Shown: positions 7,766 through 15,956 of the stretch, piece by piece
How positions within the stretch are numbered: position 1 is the stretch's first letter
Layout: the number at the start of each line of letters is the position of its first letter
Origin: Saccharopolyspora galaxeae
GTDB lineage: Bacteria > Actinomycetota > Actinomycetes > Mycobacteriales > Pseudonocardiaceae
Assembly (NCBI RefSeq): GCF_016526145.1
Contig: NZ_JADDUE010000003.1
Coordinates: forward strand, 310,001-374,000
DNA length: 64,000 nt
Direction of reading: 5' to 3'
The notes under the pieces: generated by a model
The model's database searches: none
Told to the model about the DNA's origin: nothing
The model's input: only the letters and a program-made list of their open reading frames with translations
Translations under genes and position numbers: made by a program

Positions 7766-8865
7766 CGGGCGGGCGACGCTTCCTGCACTGGCTCAGGGGT
7801 GCTGAACCAGCGGCGTGCGGCTAGCGAGACGTAGACCAGGGCGACGAGCACGGGGACCTCGATGAGAGGCCCGACGACCCCGGCGAGTGCCTGGCCGCTG
7901 GTGACGCCGAACGTGGCGATCGCTACGGCGATGGCGAGTTCGAAGTTGTTGCCCGCCGCGGTGAACGACAGCGTGGCGGAACGCTCGTAGCTCAGGCCGA
8001 TCAGCTTGCCCAGTGCGAAAGATCCGGCCCACATCAGGGCGAAGTACGCCAGCAGCGGCAGGGCGATGCGGGCGACATCGAGGGGACGGCTGGTGATCTG
8101 GTCGCCTTGCAGGGCGAAGAGGATCACGATGGTGAACAGCAGTCCGTAGAGCGCGGCCGGGCCGATCTTCGGCAGGAAACGGGCTTCGTACCAGTCGCGG
8201 CCCTTGGCGCGTTCGCCGAACTTGCGCGTGAGGTATCCCGCCACGAGCGGGATGCCGAGGAAGATCAGAACGGACTTCGCGATCGCCCAGGCCGAGACGT
8301 CCAGGCCGACCGTGGCCAGGCCGAGCCAGCCGGGTAGCACGCTCAGGTAGAACCAGCCGAGTCCGGCGAAGGCGATGACCTGGAACACCGAGTTCAGCGC
8401 CACCAGTACGGCGGCGGCCTCCCGATCACCGCAGGCTAGGTCGTTCCAGATGATGACCATCGCGATGCACCGGGCGAGTCCGACGATGATCAATCCGGTG
8501 CGGTACTCCGGCAGGTCCGGCAGCAACGTCCAGGCCAGCGCGAACATCAGCGCCGGGCCGAGCACCCAGTTCAGCAGCAGGGACGAGACCATGAGCCGCT
8601 TGTCGCCGGTGACCGTATCCAGCCGGTCGTAGCGGACCTTGGCCAGCACGGGATACATCATCACCAGCAGCCCGACCGCGATCGGCAGCGAGATCCCGTC
8701 CAGCTGCACCGCATCCAATGCCGAGCCAAGCCCCGGTATCCACCGTCCGGCCAGCAGCCCGAGGAGCATCGCCGCGCCGATCCACACCGGCAGGAAACGG
8801 TCCAGAGTGGACAGCTTCGCCGCAACGGCCTGTTCGCTGCGCGGGCGCTGTGCTGTGCCGGTCAT
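7762..8865 (-). CDS. acr3: arsenite efflux permease, ACR3 family
   Basis: 367 aa from ATG at 8865; the longer open frame upstream is antisense to arsR coding sequence and is discarded. About ten hydrophobic helices are visible (PVWIGAAMLLGLLAGRW, GISLPIAVGLLVMMYPVLA and others). ACR3 hallmarks include RCIAMVIIWNDLACGD with the conserved Cys, and TAAGNNFELAIAVAIATFG. It exports arsenite, probably by proton exchange, across the cell membrane. It overlaps arsR (ATGA, 8862-8865) and arsC by 4 bases each, giving an arsR-acr3-arsC operon under arsenic control. Confidence 0.94.
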   Translation of the reverse strand: MTGTAQRPRSEQAVAAKLSTLDRFLPVWIGAAMLLGLLAGRWIPGLGSALDAVQLDGISLPIAVGLLVMMYPVLAKVRYDRLDTVTGDKRLMVSSLLLNWVLGPALMFALAWTLLPDLPEYRTGLIIVGLARCIAMVIIWNDLACGDREAAAVLVALNSVFQVIAFAGLGWFYLSVLPGWLGLATVGLDVSAWAIAKSVLIFLGIPLVAGYLTRKFGERAKGRDWYEARFLPKIGPAALYGLLFTIVILFALQGDQITSRPLDVARIALPLLAYFALMWAGSFALGKLIGLSYERSATLSFTAAGNNFELAIAVAIATFGVTSGQALAGVVGPLIEVPVLVALVYVSLAARRWFSTPEPVQEASPAR

Positions 8866-9233
8866 CGCGAAACCACCGGGACTTCTCCGGCGGGGGCGAG
8901 CGCGTCCGAGACCAGCCGCAGCGTCTCGGGCCGCACCCGGTAGTAGACCCAGGTACCTCGCCGTTCTCCGTCGATCACTCCGGATTCGCGCAAGATCTTC
9001 AGGTGGTGCGAGATCGTCGGACCGGACAGCTCGAACGCCCCGGTCAGATCGCACACGCACGCCTCACCACCCGCGTGCGAAGCGATCAGCGACAGCAACC
9101 GCAACCGCACCGGCTCACCGATCGCCTTGAACACCCGCGCGAGCGCACCCGCTTGCTCGGCATCCAGCGGTTCCCGCAGCACCGGCGAACAGCACAGCTC
9201 CGCCTCATCACCCGGCAACTCTTGCTTCGACAT
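8862..9233 (-). CDS. arsR: ArsR/SmtB-family arsenite-responsive repressor
   Basis: 123 aa from ATG at 9233. A winged helix-turn-helix covers about 30-110 (FKAIGEPVRLRLLSLI, SGPTISHHLKILRESGVI). Cysteines at 14-15 (AELCCSPV) plus 59 and 61 (EACVCDL) fit metalloid sensing; the N-terminal Cys pair plus one in the helix region resembles the Corynebacterium ArsR arrangement (family knowledge). It should repress its own operon and probably the divergent arsI gene, 82 bp away, from an operator in the shared promoter region, releasing DNA when As(III) binds. Confidence 0.93.
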   Translation of the reverse strand: MSKQELPGDEAELCCSPVLREPLDAEQAGALARVFKAIGEPVRLRLLSLIASHAGGEACVCDLTGAFELSGPTISHHLKILRESGVIDGERRGTWVYYRVRPETLRLVSDALAPAGEVPVVSR

Positions 9234-9286
9234 GCTTCTATCTTGACGTCCATCGAACCAAGGAGCAAGCTTGTCGCAGGGCTTGA

Positions 9287-9302
9287 TTAGATGCACGTCT
9301 AA
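9287..9302. promoter_or_regulatory. candidate ArsR operator
   Basis: TTAGATGCACGTCTAA is an inverted repeat (TTAGA, 6-nt spacer, TCTAA) in the 82-bp region between arsR and the divergent arsI gene, 14 bp before the arsI start codon. A second imperfect inverted pair (CTTG...CAAG, about 9243-9263) lies closer to arsR. Position and symmetry fit an ArsR-type operator; binding is inferred. Confidence 0.6.
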
Positions 9303-9315
9303 ACAGGGAGAGGTC

Positions 9316-9762
9316 ATGTCACGGATGCAGCTCGCCTTGCGGGTCGGCGATCTCGAAGGCTCCATCGCGTTCTACTCGAAGCTGTTCGGCACCGAACCGG
9401 CCAAGCTCCGGCCCGGCTACGCCAACTTCGCCCTCACCGAGCCGCCGCTGAAACTCGTCCTGCTCGAAGGCGAAGCCGGTCAGGACACCCTCATGGATCA
9501 CCTCGGTGTCGAGGTCGACAGCACTGCGCAAGTCACCGCCGCTACCGAACGACTCAGCGCCCTCGGTCTGTTCACCGACGTCGAGGCCGACACCACCTGC
9601 TGCTACGCCCGTCAGGACAAAGTGTGGGTGCACGGCCCCGGCCAAGAGCCGTGGGAGGTCTACGTCGTCACAGGCGACTCCGCCACCTTCGGTTCCGACA
9701 CGACGCACACCCAAACGCAGTGCTGCGCCGAGGAGAGCAACACGGCATCAGCCAACCCGTAA
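9316..9762 (+). CDS. ArsI/CadI-family VOC metalloenzyme (organoarsenical C-As lyase or metal-induced protein)
   Basis: 148 aa, vicinal-oxygen-chelate fold. ATG at 9316 follows GGGAGAGG closely. Putative metal ligands are His62 (MDHLGVEV) and Glu114 (PWEVYVV), and the vicinal cysteines Cys95-Cys96 (DTTCCYARQ) match the substrate-binding Cys pair of ArsI C-As lyases, which cleave trivalent methyl- or aromatic arsenicals. Cadmium-induced CadI proteins share the fold and motif, so the substrate is not certain, but the divergent ars operon argues for arsenic. A further Cys-Cys near the C-terminus (TQCCAEES) may help bind metalloid. Likely controlled by the neighbouring ArsR. Confidence 0.87.
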   Translation: MSRMQLALRVGDLEGSIAFYSKLFGTEPAKLRPGYANFALTEPPLKLVLLEGEAGQDTLMDHLGVEVDSTAQVTAATERLSALGLFTDVEADTTCCYARQDKVWVHGPGQEPWEVYVVTGDSATFGSDTTHTQTQCCAEESNTASANP

Positions 9763-10051
9763 CCCCCCACCGAATACTCTGGGGCGCTCGCCGCCCCACG
9801 AGGGCTGTCAGGGCTGCGCCCGGTCGACGGGATGAGGACACCGAGCAGGTCAGAGCAGCCACGAACGACATAGCCACACGTCAGCGAACCCCGCTAAGAA
9901 GAACAGGCCGTCCACTCCGCTCGGCGGGAGGGCGCGCGCCGGTTGCCCGAAAGTCCCGGGCGGGTTTCCCGGTGTGCTGCCTGCCGGCTACTGCTGCGCG
10001 CGGGCCCGCGCGGGTGAGCATTCGCAGGGCAGCTACACCCGGAGGTGGTCC
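9763..10051. other. right edge of ars cassette and leader of the CIS beta-propeller gene
   Basis: 289 bp without a recognisable gene. It contains a hairpin candidate at 9780-9798 and, close to the next gene, a GGAGGTGG ribosome-binding site at 10041. GGCAGCAC in inverted orientation (9974-9981) partly matches the CIS promoter repeat, possibly by chance. Confidence 0.45.
9780..9798 (+). terminator. hairpin after arsI, candidate terminator
   Basis: TGGGGCG and CGCCCCA form a 7-bp perfect stem around a 5-nt loop, 18 bases after the arsI stop. There is no U-run, so it could be a weak or factor-assisted terminator. Confidence 0.4.
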
Positions 10052-13000
10052 GTGATCGGCAGTGCGCGCCCGGCTCGCAGCAACACCGCGCTGGCCGGCG
10101 TTCTCATCGTGCTGTGCGGGCTCATCTGGCTGCCCTCGGCTTCGGCGCCGCCCGCGCAGGCGCAGCAGCCGCCGCAGGATCCGCCGCCCAGCCGCATCGC
10201 GTTCTCCGGGACCCAGCACCGCAGCATCGGGGCCACCAACGGTCTTCCGGGCTCGGGCACGCAGCCGTTGCTCTCCGAGACTCCGCAGCACTTCGACCAG
10301 GATCCCGCCGCCCGCGACGGTGTCGTGGTGTTCACCAGCCTGCGCGACGAACGCACTCCGCAGGTGTACCTGCGCGAGCGGAACGGCGACGTCCGCAAGC
10401 TCACCGAGGGGCAGGACGCGGCTCATCCGCAGCTGTCGCCGGACCTGCAGTGGGTCGCGTTCGATTCCGCCGACGGCGGTCAGCGCGACGTTTGGCTGGT
10501 GCGCGCGGACGGCACCGGCGCGCACCGGCTCGCCGACACCGGCTCGAACGAGACGTTCCCGTCGTTCTCCCCGGATGGCGCGAAAATCGCCTACTCGTCC
10601 GACTCGGGCCAGCGGTGGCAGATCTACCAGCGCCCGACCGGTGGCGGCGCGCAGCAGCAGGTGACCAACCTGGCCAACGGTGGCGCAACGCAACCCGCGT
10701 GGAACCCGGTGGACGAGGACCGGATCGCCTACACCTTCGACGGGGACGGCAACCTCGGCGACGACGCCGATCAGCGGGTGTACGTGCTCGACGGTCCCGG
10801 CCAAGTCCCGCTGCTGGGCGACGAGTGCCAGTGCTGGCAAAGCCGCCGCCCGGCATGGCTGCCCAGCGGCGAACAAGTGATCTTCGTGAGCCACCAGAAC
10901 CAGCAGGGAGCGGTCACCGATCTGGACCGGGTCTACCGCGTGCCGGCGACTCCGCCGGTGACCTCCCCGCCGGAGCTGCTGCTGGACGAGGACCGGCTGG
11001 CGGACTCGCCGACGTGGCTGAACGGCCGGCTGGTCGTCTCGCGCACCACGGGCGAAACCCGCTACACCGCGCGGTTGCAGGACATCCGCAGGGACGGCAG
11101 CGACCCGCGGGACCTGAACATGTCGGTGCTGACCGAGGACCCAGAGGCGGCCACCAACGACATCCGGCTGTTCGAGCCGCGCGAAGGCTACGACCCGTGG
11201 ACGCAGCGGCAGAGCTACTCCCCCGACGGCACCCAGCTCGCGGTGAGCCGCTTCGAGACCATCGACGGGCAGCGGGTCCAGCGCATCTGGCTGATGAACG
11301 CGGACGGCACCAACCAGCGCAGGCTGCCGATCGAAGACCGCGAGACGGCGGACTGGGAAACCGACGCGGTCTGGTCCCCGGACGGCAACACGCTCGCGAT
11401 CGCCCGCAGATGCCCCGGCGGCAGACCCGAAACGCCCCGCTCCCGCAGCCGCATCGTGCTCGTCGACGTCGACTCCGGGCAGGTCACCGGTCGGCTGGCG
11501 ACCAGCAACGCCGATGACGACGACACCCAGCCCGCCTTCTCGCCGGACGGGACCCAGTTGGCGTTCAGCCGCGGCCGGTCCGCCGACGTCCCGGACGACC
11601 AGCGCCGCAACCGGATCTGGACGGCTCCGATAGGCGCGTTGGGCGATGTGGGCCGCCAGACCGACATCAGCGGGAAGGTCTGCAACTGCGACGTGGTCGA
11701 CGACAGCCCGGCGTTCTCCCCGGACGGCAAGAGCATCGCGTTCAACCGCGAGCGGGACGGGCTGCTGCAGGTGCCGCTGACCGGCGACGGCTGCACGGTG
11801 CTGCTGCCGCGCAACCAGCAGAGCTGCCTGGCCAGCGACGAGCCGGTCGCCGGGGACAGCGGGCCGTTCCAGCCGCGGGACATCAGCTGGTCGCCGGACG
11901 GCAAGCAGATGGTGCTGTCGCAGCGGGCCACCAGCAATCCCGCCGAGCCCGAGTTCTCCTCGATCCTCGACGTCGCCACCAGGCGGCTGACGCCGATCAC
12001 GGATCGGCTGCCGGGGCGGCAGAAGGAGTCGACTTGGCAGGCCACGGTGGACCTGACCATCGACGCGCCGGAAACCGCCGACGACGTGCCGGTGGACGGG
12101 ACGCGGCAGATCACCGCGACGGTCACCAACCGCGGACCCGCGACCTCGCCCGGCACGGTGGTCGACGTGGACGTGCCGCCGGGATTGCGGCTGGACCGGC
12201 TGCGCGCCCCTTCCGGTGAGTGCGACGCCGCTCGGTGCGACTTGGGAGTGCTCGAAGCCGGGCAGTCGATGCAGGTGATCGCGGAGCTGACCGGGGTGAC
12301 ACCGGGGCCGCAACAGGTCGGCTGGAGCACCTCCGGCGCCCTGCGCGACACCAACAGCTCGGACAACACCGCGAACACCGCCGTGCTGGTGAATCCGCTG
12401 GCTCCACCGCCACCACCGCCGCCTCCTCCGCCGCCGCCACCGGTGGCCGGACCCGGTGTCGCAGTCCGCGCCGACCCGAATCCGTCCTATGTGGGCGGTC
12501 GTACCGACGTGACGTTCACGGTGCGCAACACCGGCGAGGGCGTGGCCACCGGCCTCCGGCTCGACCTCGCGCTGCCACCGGGTGTGCCGGTGAGCGCGGC
12601 GCCACCCGGCTGCACCGCAACCCGATGCCTGCTGCCGGACCTGCCGCCGGGCGGAGTGCTGACCGAAGTCGTCGTGCTGGCGCCGAACGCGGCGCTCGAA
12701 GCGCCGATCTCGGCGACCTTGCGCACCACCGGCAGCGACAACACCGACGCGGACAACTTCGCCACCACCCCGTACCGCGTGCTGCAGCCGCGGATCGTCG
12801 CGGTGCCGGAGGTGGGTGAGCCCGGATTCGTGACCTCGGTGCGCGGTTTCGACTTCCCACCGGGAACACCGGTGCGGCTGCGCTGGGACCCGGGCATCAC
12901 CGCAGCGGCGGTGCCCGCCATTCCGGCCGCGGACGGGCGGTTCATCGCGCAGCTGCTGGTGCTGCCGAAGGACGAACTGGGCCCCCGCACGATCACTGCC

Positions 13001-13087
13001 TCCGGGCCGGGATTCGGGCCGGTCACGGCACGGTTCCTGGTGGTGAAGCCGTCCGTCGCACCGCCACTGATGCTCGGCCCCCGCTGA
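10052..13087 (+). CDS. secreted TolB-like beta-propeller protein with CARDB/DUF11 domains, CIS-associated
   Basis: 1011 aa from GTG at 10052 with GGAGG 6 bases upstream. Residues 1-37 are a signal peptide (basic start, LAGVLIVLCGLIWLPSA, cleavage site AQA). Residues about 45-660 hold many TolB/WD40-like blades with repeated W/F-SPDG signatures (FSPDGAKIAYSS, YSPDGTQLAVSR). A DUF11/CARDB-like beta-sandwich follows (about 663-770), then a run of 13 prolines (about 784-796), a second sandwich and a C-terminal beta domain. It is exported but lacks a lipobox or LPXTG anchor. It heads the plus-strand DUF4255-ATPase set and probably belongs to the CIS locus. A cell-surface or wall role is inference; no catalytic site is seen. 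Confidence 0.83.
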   Translation: MIGSARPARSNTALAGVLIVLCGLIWLPSASAPPAQAQQPPQDPPPSRIAFSGTQHRSIGATNGLPGSGTQPLLSETPQHFDQDPAARDGVVVFTSLRDERTPQVYLRERNGDVRKLTEGQDAAHPQLSPDLQWVAFDSADGGQRDVWLVRADGTGAHRLADTGSNETFPSFSPDGAKIAYSSDSGQRWQIYQRPTGGGAQQQVTNLANGGATQPAWNPVDEDRIAYTFDGDGNLGDDADQRVYVLDGPGQVPLLGDECQCWQSRRPAWLPSGEQVIFVSHQNQQGAVTDLDRVYRVPATPPVTSPPELLLDEDRLADSPTWLNGRLVVSRTTGETRYTARLQDIRRDGSDPRDLNMSVLTEDPEAATNDIRLFEPREGYDPWTQRQSYSPDGTQLAVSRFETIDGQRVQRIWLMNADGTNQRRLPIEDRETADWETDAVWSPDGNTLAIARRCPGGRPETPRSRSRIVLVDVDSGQVTGRLATSNADDDDTQPAFSPDGTQLAFSRGRSADVPDDQRRNRIWTAPIGALGDVGRQTDISGKVCNCDVVDDSPAFSPDGKSIAFNRERDGLLQVPLTGDGCTVLLPRNQQSCLASDEPVAGDSGPFQPRDISWSPDGKQMVLSQRATSNPAEPEFSSILDVATRRLTPITDRLPGRQKESTWQATVDLTIDAPETADDVPVDGTRQITATVTNRGPATSPGTVVDVDVPPGLRLDRLRAPSGECDAARCDLGVLEAGQSMQVIAELTGVTPGPQQVGWSTSGALRDTNSSDNTANTAVLVNPLAPPPPPPPPPPPPPVAGPGVAVRADPNPSYVGGRTDVTFTVRNTGEGVATGLRLDLALPPGVPVSAAPPGCTATRCLLPDLPPGGVLTEVVVLAPNAALEAPISATLRTTGSDNTDADNFATTPYRVLQPRIVAVPEVGEPGFVTSVRGFDFPPGTPVRLRWDPGITAAAVPAIPAADGRFIAQLLVLPKDELGPRTITASGPGFGPVTARFLVVKPSVAPPLMLGPR

Positions 13088-13115
13088 CCGGGGCCACCAC
13101 CGCGAAAGGACCTGC

Positions 13116-13829
13116 GTGATCCACGAAACCGACGAGGGAGTACGGCTGTTGCTGGCCGAGGAGGGCGTTCCGGGCGCGGGCGTGGAGCTCGCGTTCGACC
13201 CGCCCACCACGGACTGGGCGGCCAAGCGCAACTCCCCGACGGTCAGCGTGTTCCTCTACGACATCCGCGAGGACGCCGCGCTGCGCAGCACCGGCGCGGT
13301 CGAGCAGCGCGACGAGGACGGCGTGGTCGTCGGCTGGCTCGGCGCCCCGCACTGGTTCCAGCTCAGCTACCTGGTGACCGCGTGGACGAACCGCCCGCAG
13401 GACGAGCACCGGTTGCTCTCGGCGGTGCTGCGCGGGCTGATCAAGCACGAGTCGTTCGCCGAGCGGTGGCTCACCGGAACGCTGGCCGAACTGGGGCTGA
13501 CGGTGCGGATGCAGGCGGGCGGGGACATGCCGGAGGGCCGGTCGGTGACCGACGTGTGGTCGGCGCTGGGCGGCGCGCTCAAGCCGTCGATCAACCTGCG
13601 GATCACCGCGCCGCTGGCGGGCGAACGGCTGCCCGCCGGGCCGCCGGTCACCGAGGGCATGCTGCTGCGGTCGGAGTCCGCGGTCACCGAGCAGGCGCAG
13701 GACACACCTCGGCACCTGCGCTACGAGGGGACGAACGTGGACGAGGGGGACGGGCTCGCCGCATCCAGGCAGCGTCCGGATCCGCGGCACCCGGAGGCGC
13801 GGCGGCGGCACCGGAGTCCGCGGCGATGA
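13116..13829 (+). CDS. DUF4255 (Pvc16-type) CIS tail terminator/cap protein
   Basis: 237 aa from GTG at 13116, with AAAGGA about 8 bases upstream. The N-terminal about 190 residues match the DUF4255/Pvc16 N-terminal family, with PTVSVFLYDIREDAALR, the WFQLSYLVTAW block and an HRLLSAVLRGLI block. In phage-tail-like particles this family caps the tube/sheath end distal to the baseplate. The C-terminal about 35 residues are Arg/Pro-rich and unstructured. It overlaps the following AAA ATPase gene by 4 bases (ATGA), a pairing typical of extracellular-type CIS loci. Confidence 0.88.
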   Translation: MIHETDEGVRLLLAEEGVPGAGVELAFDPPTTDWAAKRNSPTVSVFLYDIREDAALRSTGAVEQRDEDGVVVGWLGAPHWFQLSYLVTAWTNRPQDEHRLLSAVLRGLIKHESFAERWLTGTLAELGLTVRMQAGGDMPEGRSVTDVWSALGGALKPSINLRITAPLAGERLPAGPPVTEGMLLRSESAVTEQAQDTPRHLRYEGTNVDEGDGLAASRQRPDPRHPEARRRHRSPRR

Positions 13830-15847
13830 GCGGCGCCGATCTGCGCCACCTCTGGGCGCGGCTGCGCGGAGTGGAAAACCGCGTCCGGGTGGCAGTGGCG
13901 AAGCGGCGAGCCACCGATCCGGCGCCGGACGATCCCTATCGCGGGTTGTACCTGACCGACGAGCTCGTCGAGCGGATCCTGGACTCGCCATCCGCAGCTT
14001 GGTCCGGTGCTCTTCCGGCCGGTGATTCCTGGGCGGATGAAGGGGAAACGGCCCCGGAACCCGACGACCGGCTGCGGCTGCCACGGCTGGCCGCAGATTT
14101 CGAGCTGACCGAACTCGACGTGGAACTGCTGCTGGTGGCGCTGGCGCCGGAAGTGGACCCGCGGTTCGAGCGGTTCTACGGCTACCTCAACGACGACGTG
14201 ACGCTGCGGCGCCCCACCACCGGTTTGGCGTTGGAGCTGTGCGGGATGCCGCTGGCCGGTGACGGGCGATTCCGGCTCGCCGAGGGAGCGCCGCTGAGTT
14301 CGTTGCTGGAAGTGGCCGAGCCGGAGCGGCCGTGGGCCACGCGGACCTTGCGGGTGCCCGACCGGGTGGTGGCGCACCTGCTCGGTTCCGATGCGCCGCC
14401 CCCTGCGCTGGCCGAGCTGGTGCGGGAGGCACCGGCGCCGCGGTCGGCCACGGCTCCGGCGAAGCGGCTCGCGGGCGGCCTGGACGCCGGTATCCGGCTG
14501 GTCCACCTGCGCAGCGCGGACGGCTCGGCGGCGCAGGTAGCGGTGGAATCCTTGGCAGCAGGCGGTTTCGGCGCTCTCGTGCTGCAACCGCAGGCGCTCA
14601 CCGAAGCCCCGGACCCCGCGGCCGCGCTGGCGGCTGCGATCCGCGAAGCGCGGCTGCGGCGGGCCGGTCTCATCTTCGGTCCACTTGAGACGGTCGAGGC
14701 GGCGCTGCGCCCGCTGCTGCGGCGGATCGTGGCCGCGTCGCAGGCGATTCCGGTGTTCGTGCACGGCGCTTCGAGCTGGGATCCGGGCTGGGCGCGGGAA
14801 TCGCCGGTCTCGATCGCGGTCGAAGCACCCGAGCTGCGCGCGCAGGAATGGCGCGACGCCCTGGAAGACGCCGGTGAAGCACCGCGGCCCGAGCACATCG
14901 AAGCCCTGACCCCGTACCGCCTCGGCCCCGACCAGGTGCGCCGCGCGGCTTCCGTCGCCGCCCGGCTCGCCCGGCTCGACGACCGGGCGATGGACACCGC
15001 CGACCTGCGAGCCGGCGTCCGCGCGCAGAACGGCGCCGGTCTGGAGCGGCTCGCCCGCCGCATCACCCCTTCGGTCGGCTGGGACGACCTGGTGCTGCCC
15101 GAGTCGGCGCAGCGCGCGCTGACGGAGCTGTCGCTGCGCGCCCGGCACCGCGACCGGGTGCTCGGCGAATGGCGGATGCGGCCCGGTGGTGGGCGCGGCC
15201 GCGGCGTGCTGGCCCTGTTCGCGGGCGAATCCGGCACCGGCAAGACGATGTCGGCCGAGGTCGTGGCCGCAGACCTCGGCATGGACCTCTACGTCATCGA
15301 TCTGTCCACAGTGGTCGACAAATACGTCGGCGAGACGGAGAAGAACCTGGAACGGATCTTCACCGAGGCGGCCGGGGTCAACGGCGTGCTCCTGTTCGAC
15401 GAGGCCGACGCGATCTTCGGCAAGCGCTCCCAGGTCAAGGACGCGCACGACCGCTACGCCAACGTCGAGTCCGCGTATCTGCTGCAACGCATGGAAAGCT
15501 TCGACGGGCTCGCGGTGCTGACCACGAACCTGCGCGCGAACCTGGACGAGGCGTTCACCCGGCGCCTGGACGTCATCGCCGACTTCCCGATGCCCGAGGC
15601 CGCGCAGCGCCGCGCCCTGTGGGACCGCTGCCTGGGCACCGCACTGCCCCGCGCCGAAGACCTGGACCTGGACTTCTGCGCGGAGCGCTTCGAACTCTCC
15701 GGCGGCTCCATCCGCGCCTGCGCGGTCACCGCCGCCTACCTCGCGGCCGAAGCCGAAAGCGAGGTGGGGATGCCTGAAGTGATCGCGGCGGTGCGGCAAG
15801 AGTATGCCAAACTGGGAAGGCTCATCCTGGAATCCGAGTTCAGGTAG
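13826..15847 (+). CDS. CIS AAA+ ATPase (Pvc15-like)
   Basis: 673 aa from ATG at 13826; the reading frame is open further upstream, but that part is out-of-frame DUF4255 coding sequence. The first about 400 residues form the N-terminal regulatory part of CIS ATPases. The AAA+ domain follows, with Walker A GESGTGKT (about 467-474), Walker B GVLLFDEADAIFGKR (about 520-534) and a sensor/arginine-finger region (LTTNLRANLDEAFTRRLDVI). In CIS loci this ATPase is needed for particle assembly or effector loading, and it is not the ClpV sheath recycler of type VI systems. Next to it lies the convergent minus-strand effector gene. Confidence 0.9.
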   Translation: MSGADLRHLWARLRGVENRVRVAVAKRRATDPAPDDPYRGLYLTDELVERILDSPSAAWSGALPAGDSWADEGETAPEPDDRLRLPRLAADFELTELDVELLLVALAPEVDPRFERFYGYLNDDVTLRRPTTGLALELCGMPLAGDGRFRLAEGAPLSSLLEVAEPERPWATRTLRVPDRVVAHLLGSDAPPPALAELVREAPAPRSATAPAKRLAGGLDAGIRLVHLRSADGSAAQVAVESLAAGGFGALVLQPQALTEAPDPAAALAAAIREARLRRAGLIFGPLETVEAALRPLLRRIVAASQAIPVFVHGASSWDPGWARESPVSIAVEAPELRAQEWRDALEDAGEAPRPEHIEALTPYRLGPDQVRRAASVAARLARLDDRAMDTADLRAGVRAQNGAGLERLARRITPSVGWDDLVLPESAQRALTELSLRARHRDRVLGEWRMRPGGGRGRGVLALFAGESGTGKTMSAEVVAADLGMDLYVIDLSTVVDKYVGETEKNLERIFTEAAGVNGVLLFDEADAIFGKRSQVKDAHDRYANVESAYLLQRMESFDGLAVLTTNLRANLDEAFTRRLDVIADFPMPEAAQRRALWDRCLGTALPRAEDLDLDFCAERFELSGGSIRACAVTAAYLAAEAESEVGMPEVIAAVRQEYAKLGRLILESEFR

Positions 15848-15956
15848 CGAGACGACTTCAGAAATTCTCGCAGTCACGCTGTTGCCCTAATCAGAAAACG
15901 CAAACCGCCAGTATCCATTAACCTTAAGAAGGATTGCTGCGACACGCCACCGATCG

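Noticed and set aside
15848-15956. Terminator between the ATPase and effector genes
   Set aside because: Only a 5-bp CGAGA/TCTCG pairing with a 13-nt loop is visible; too weak to annotate.
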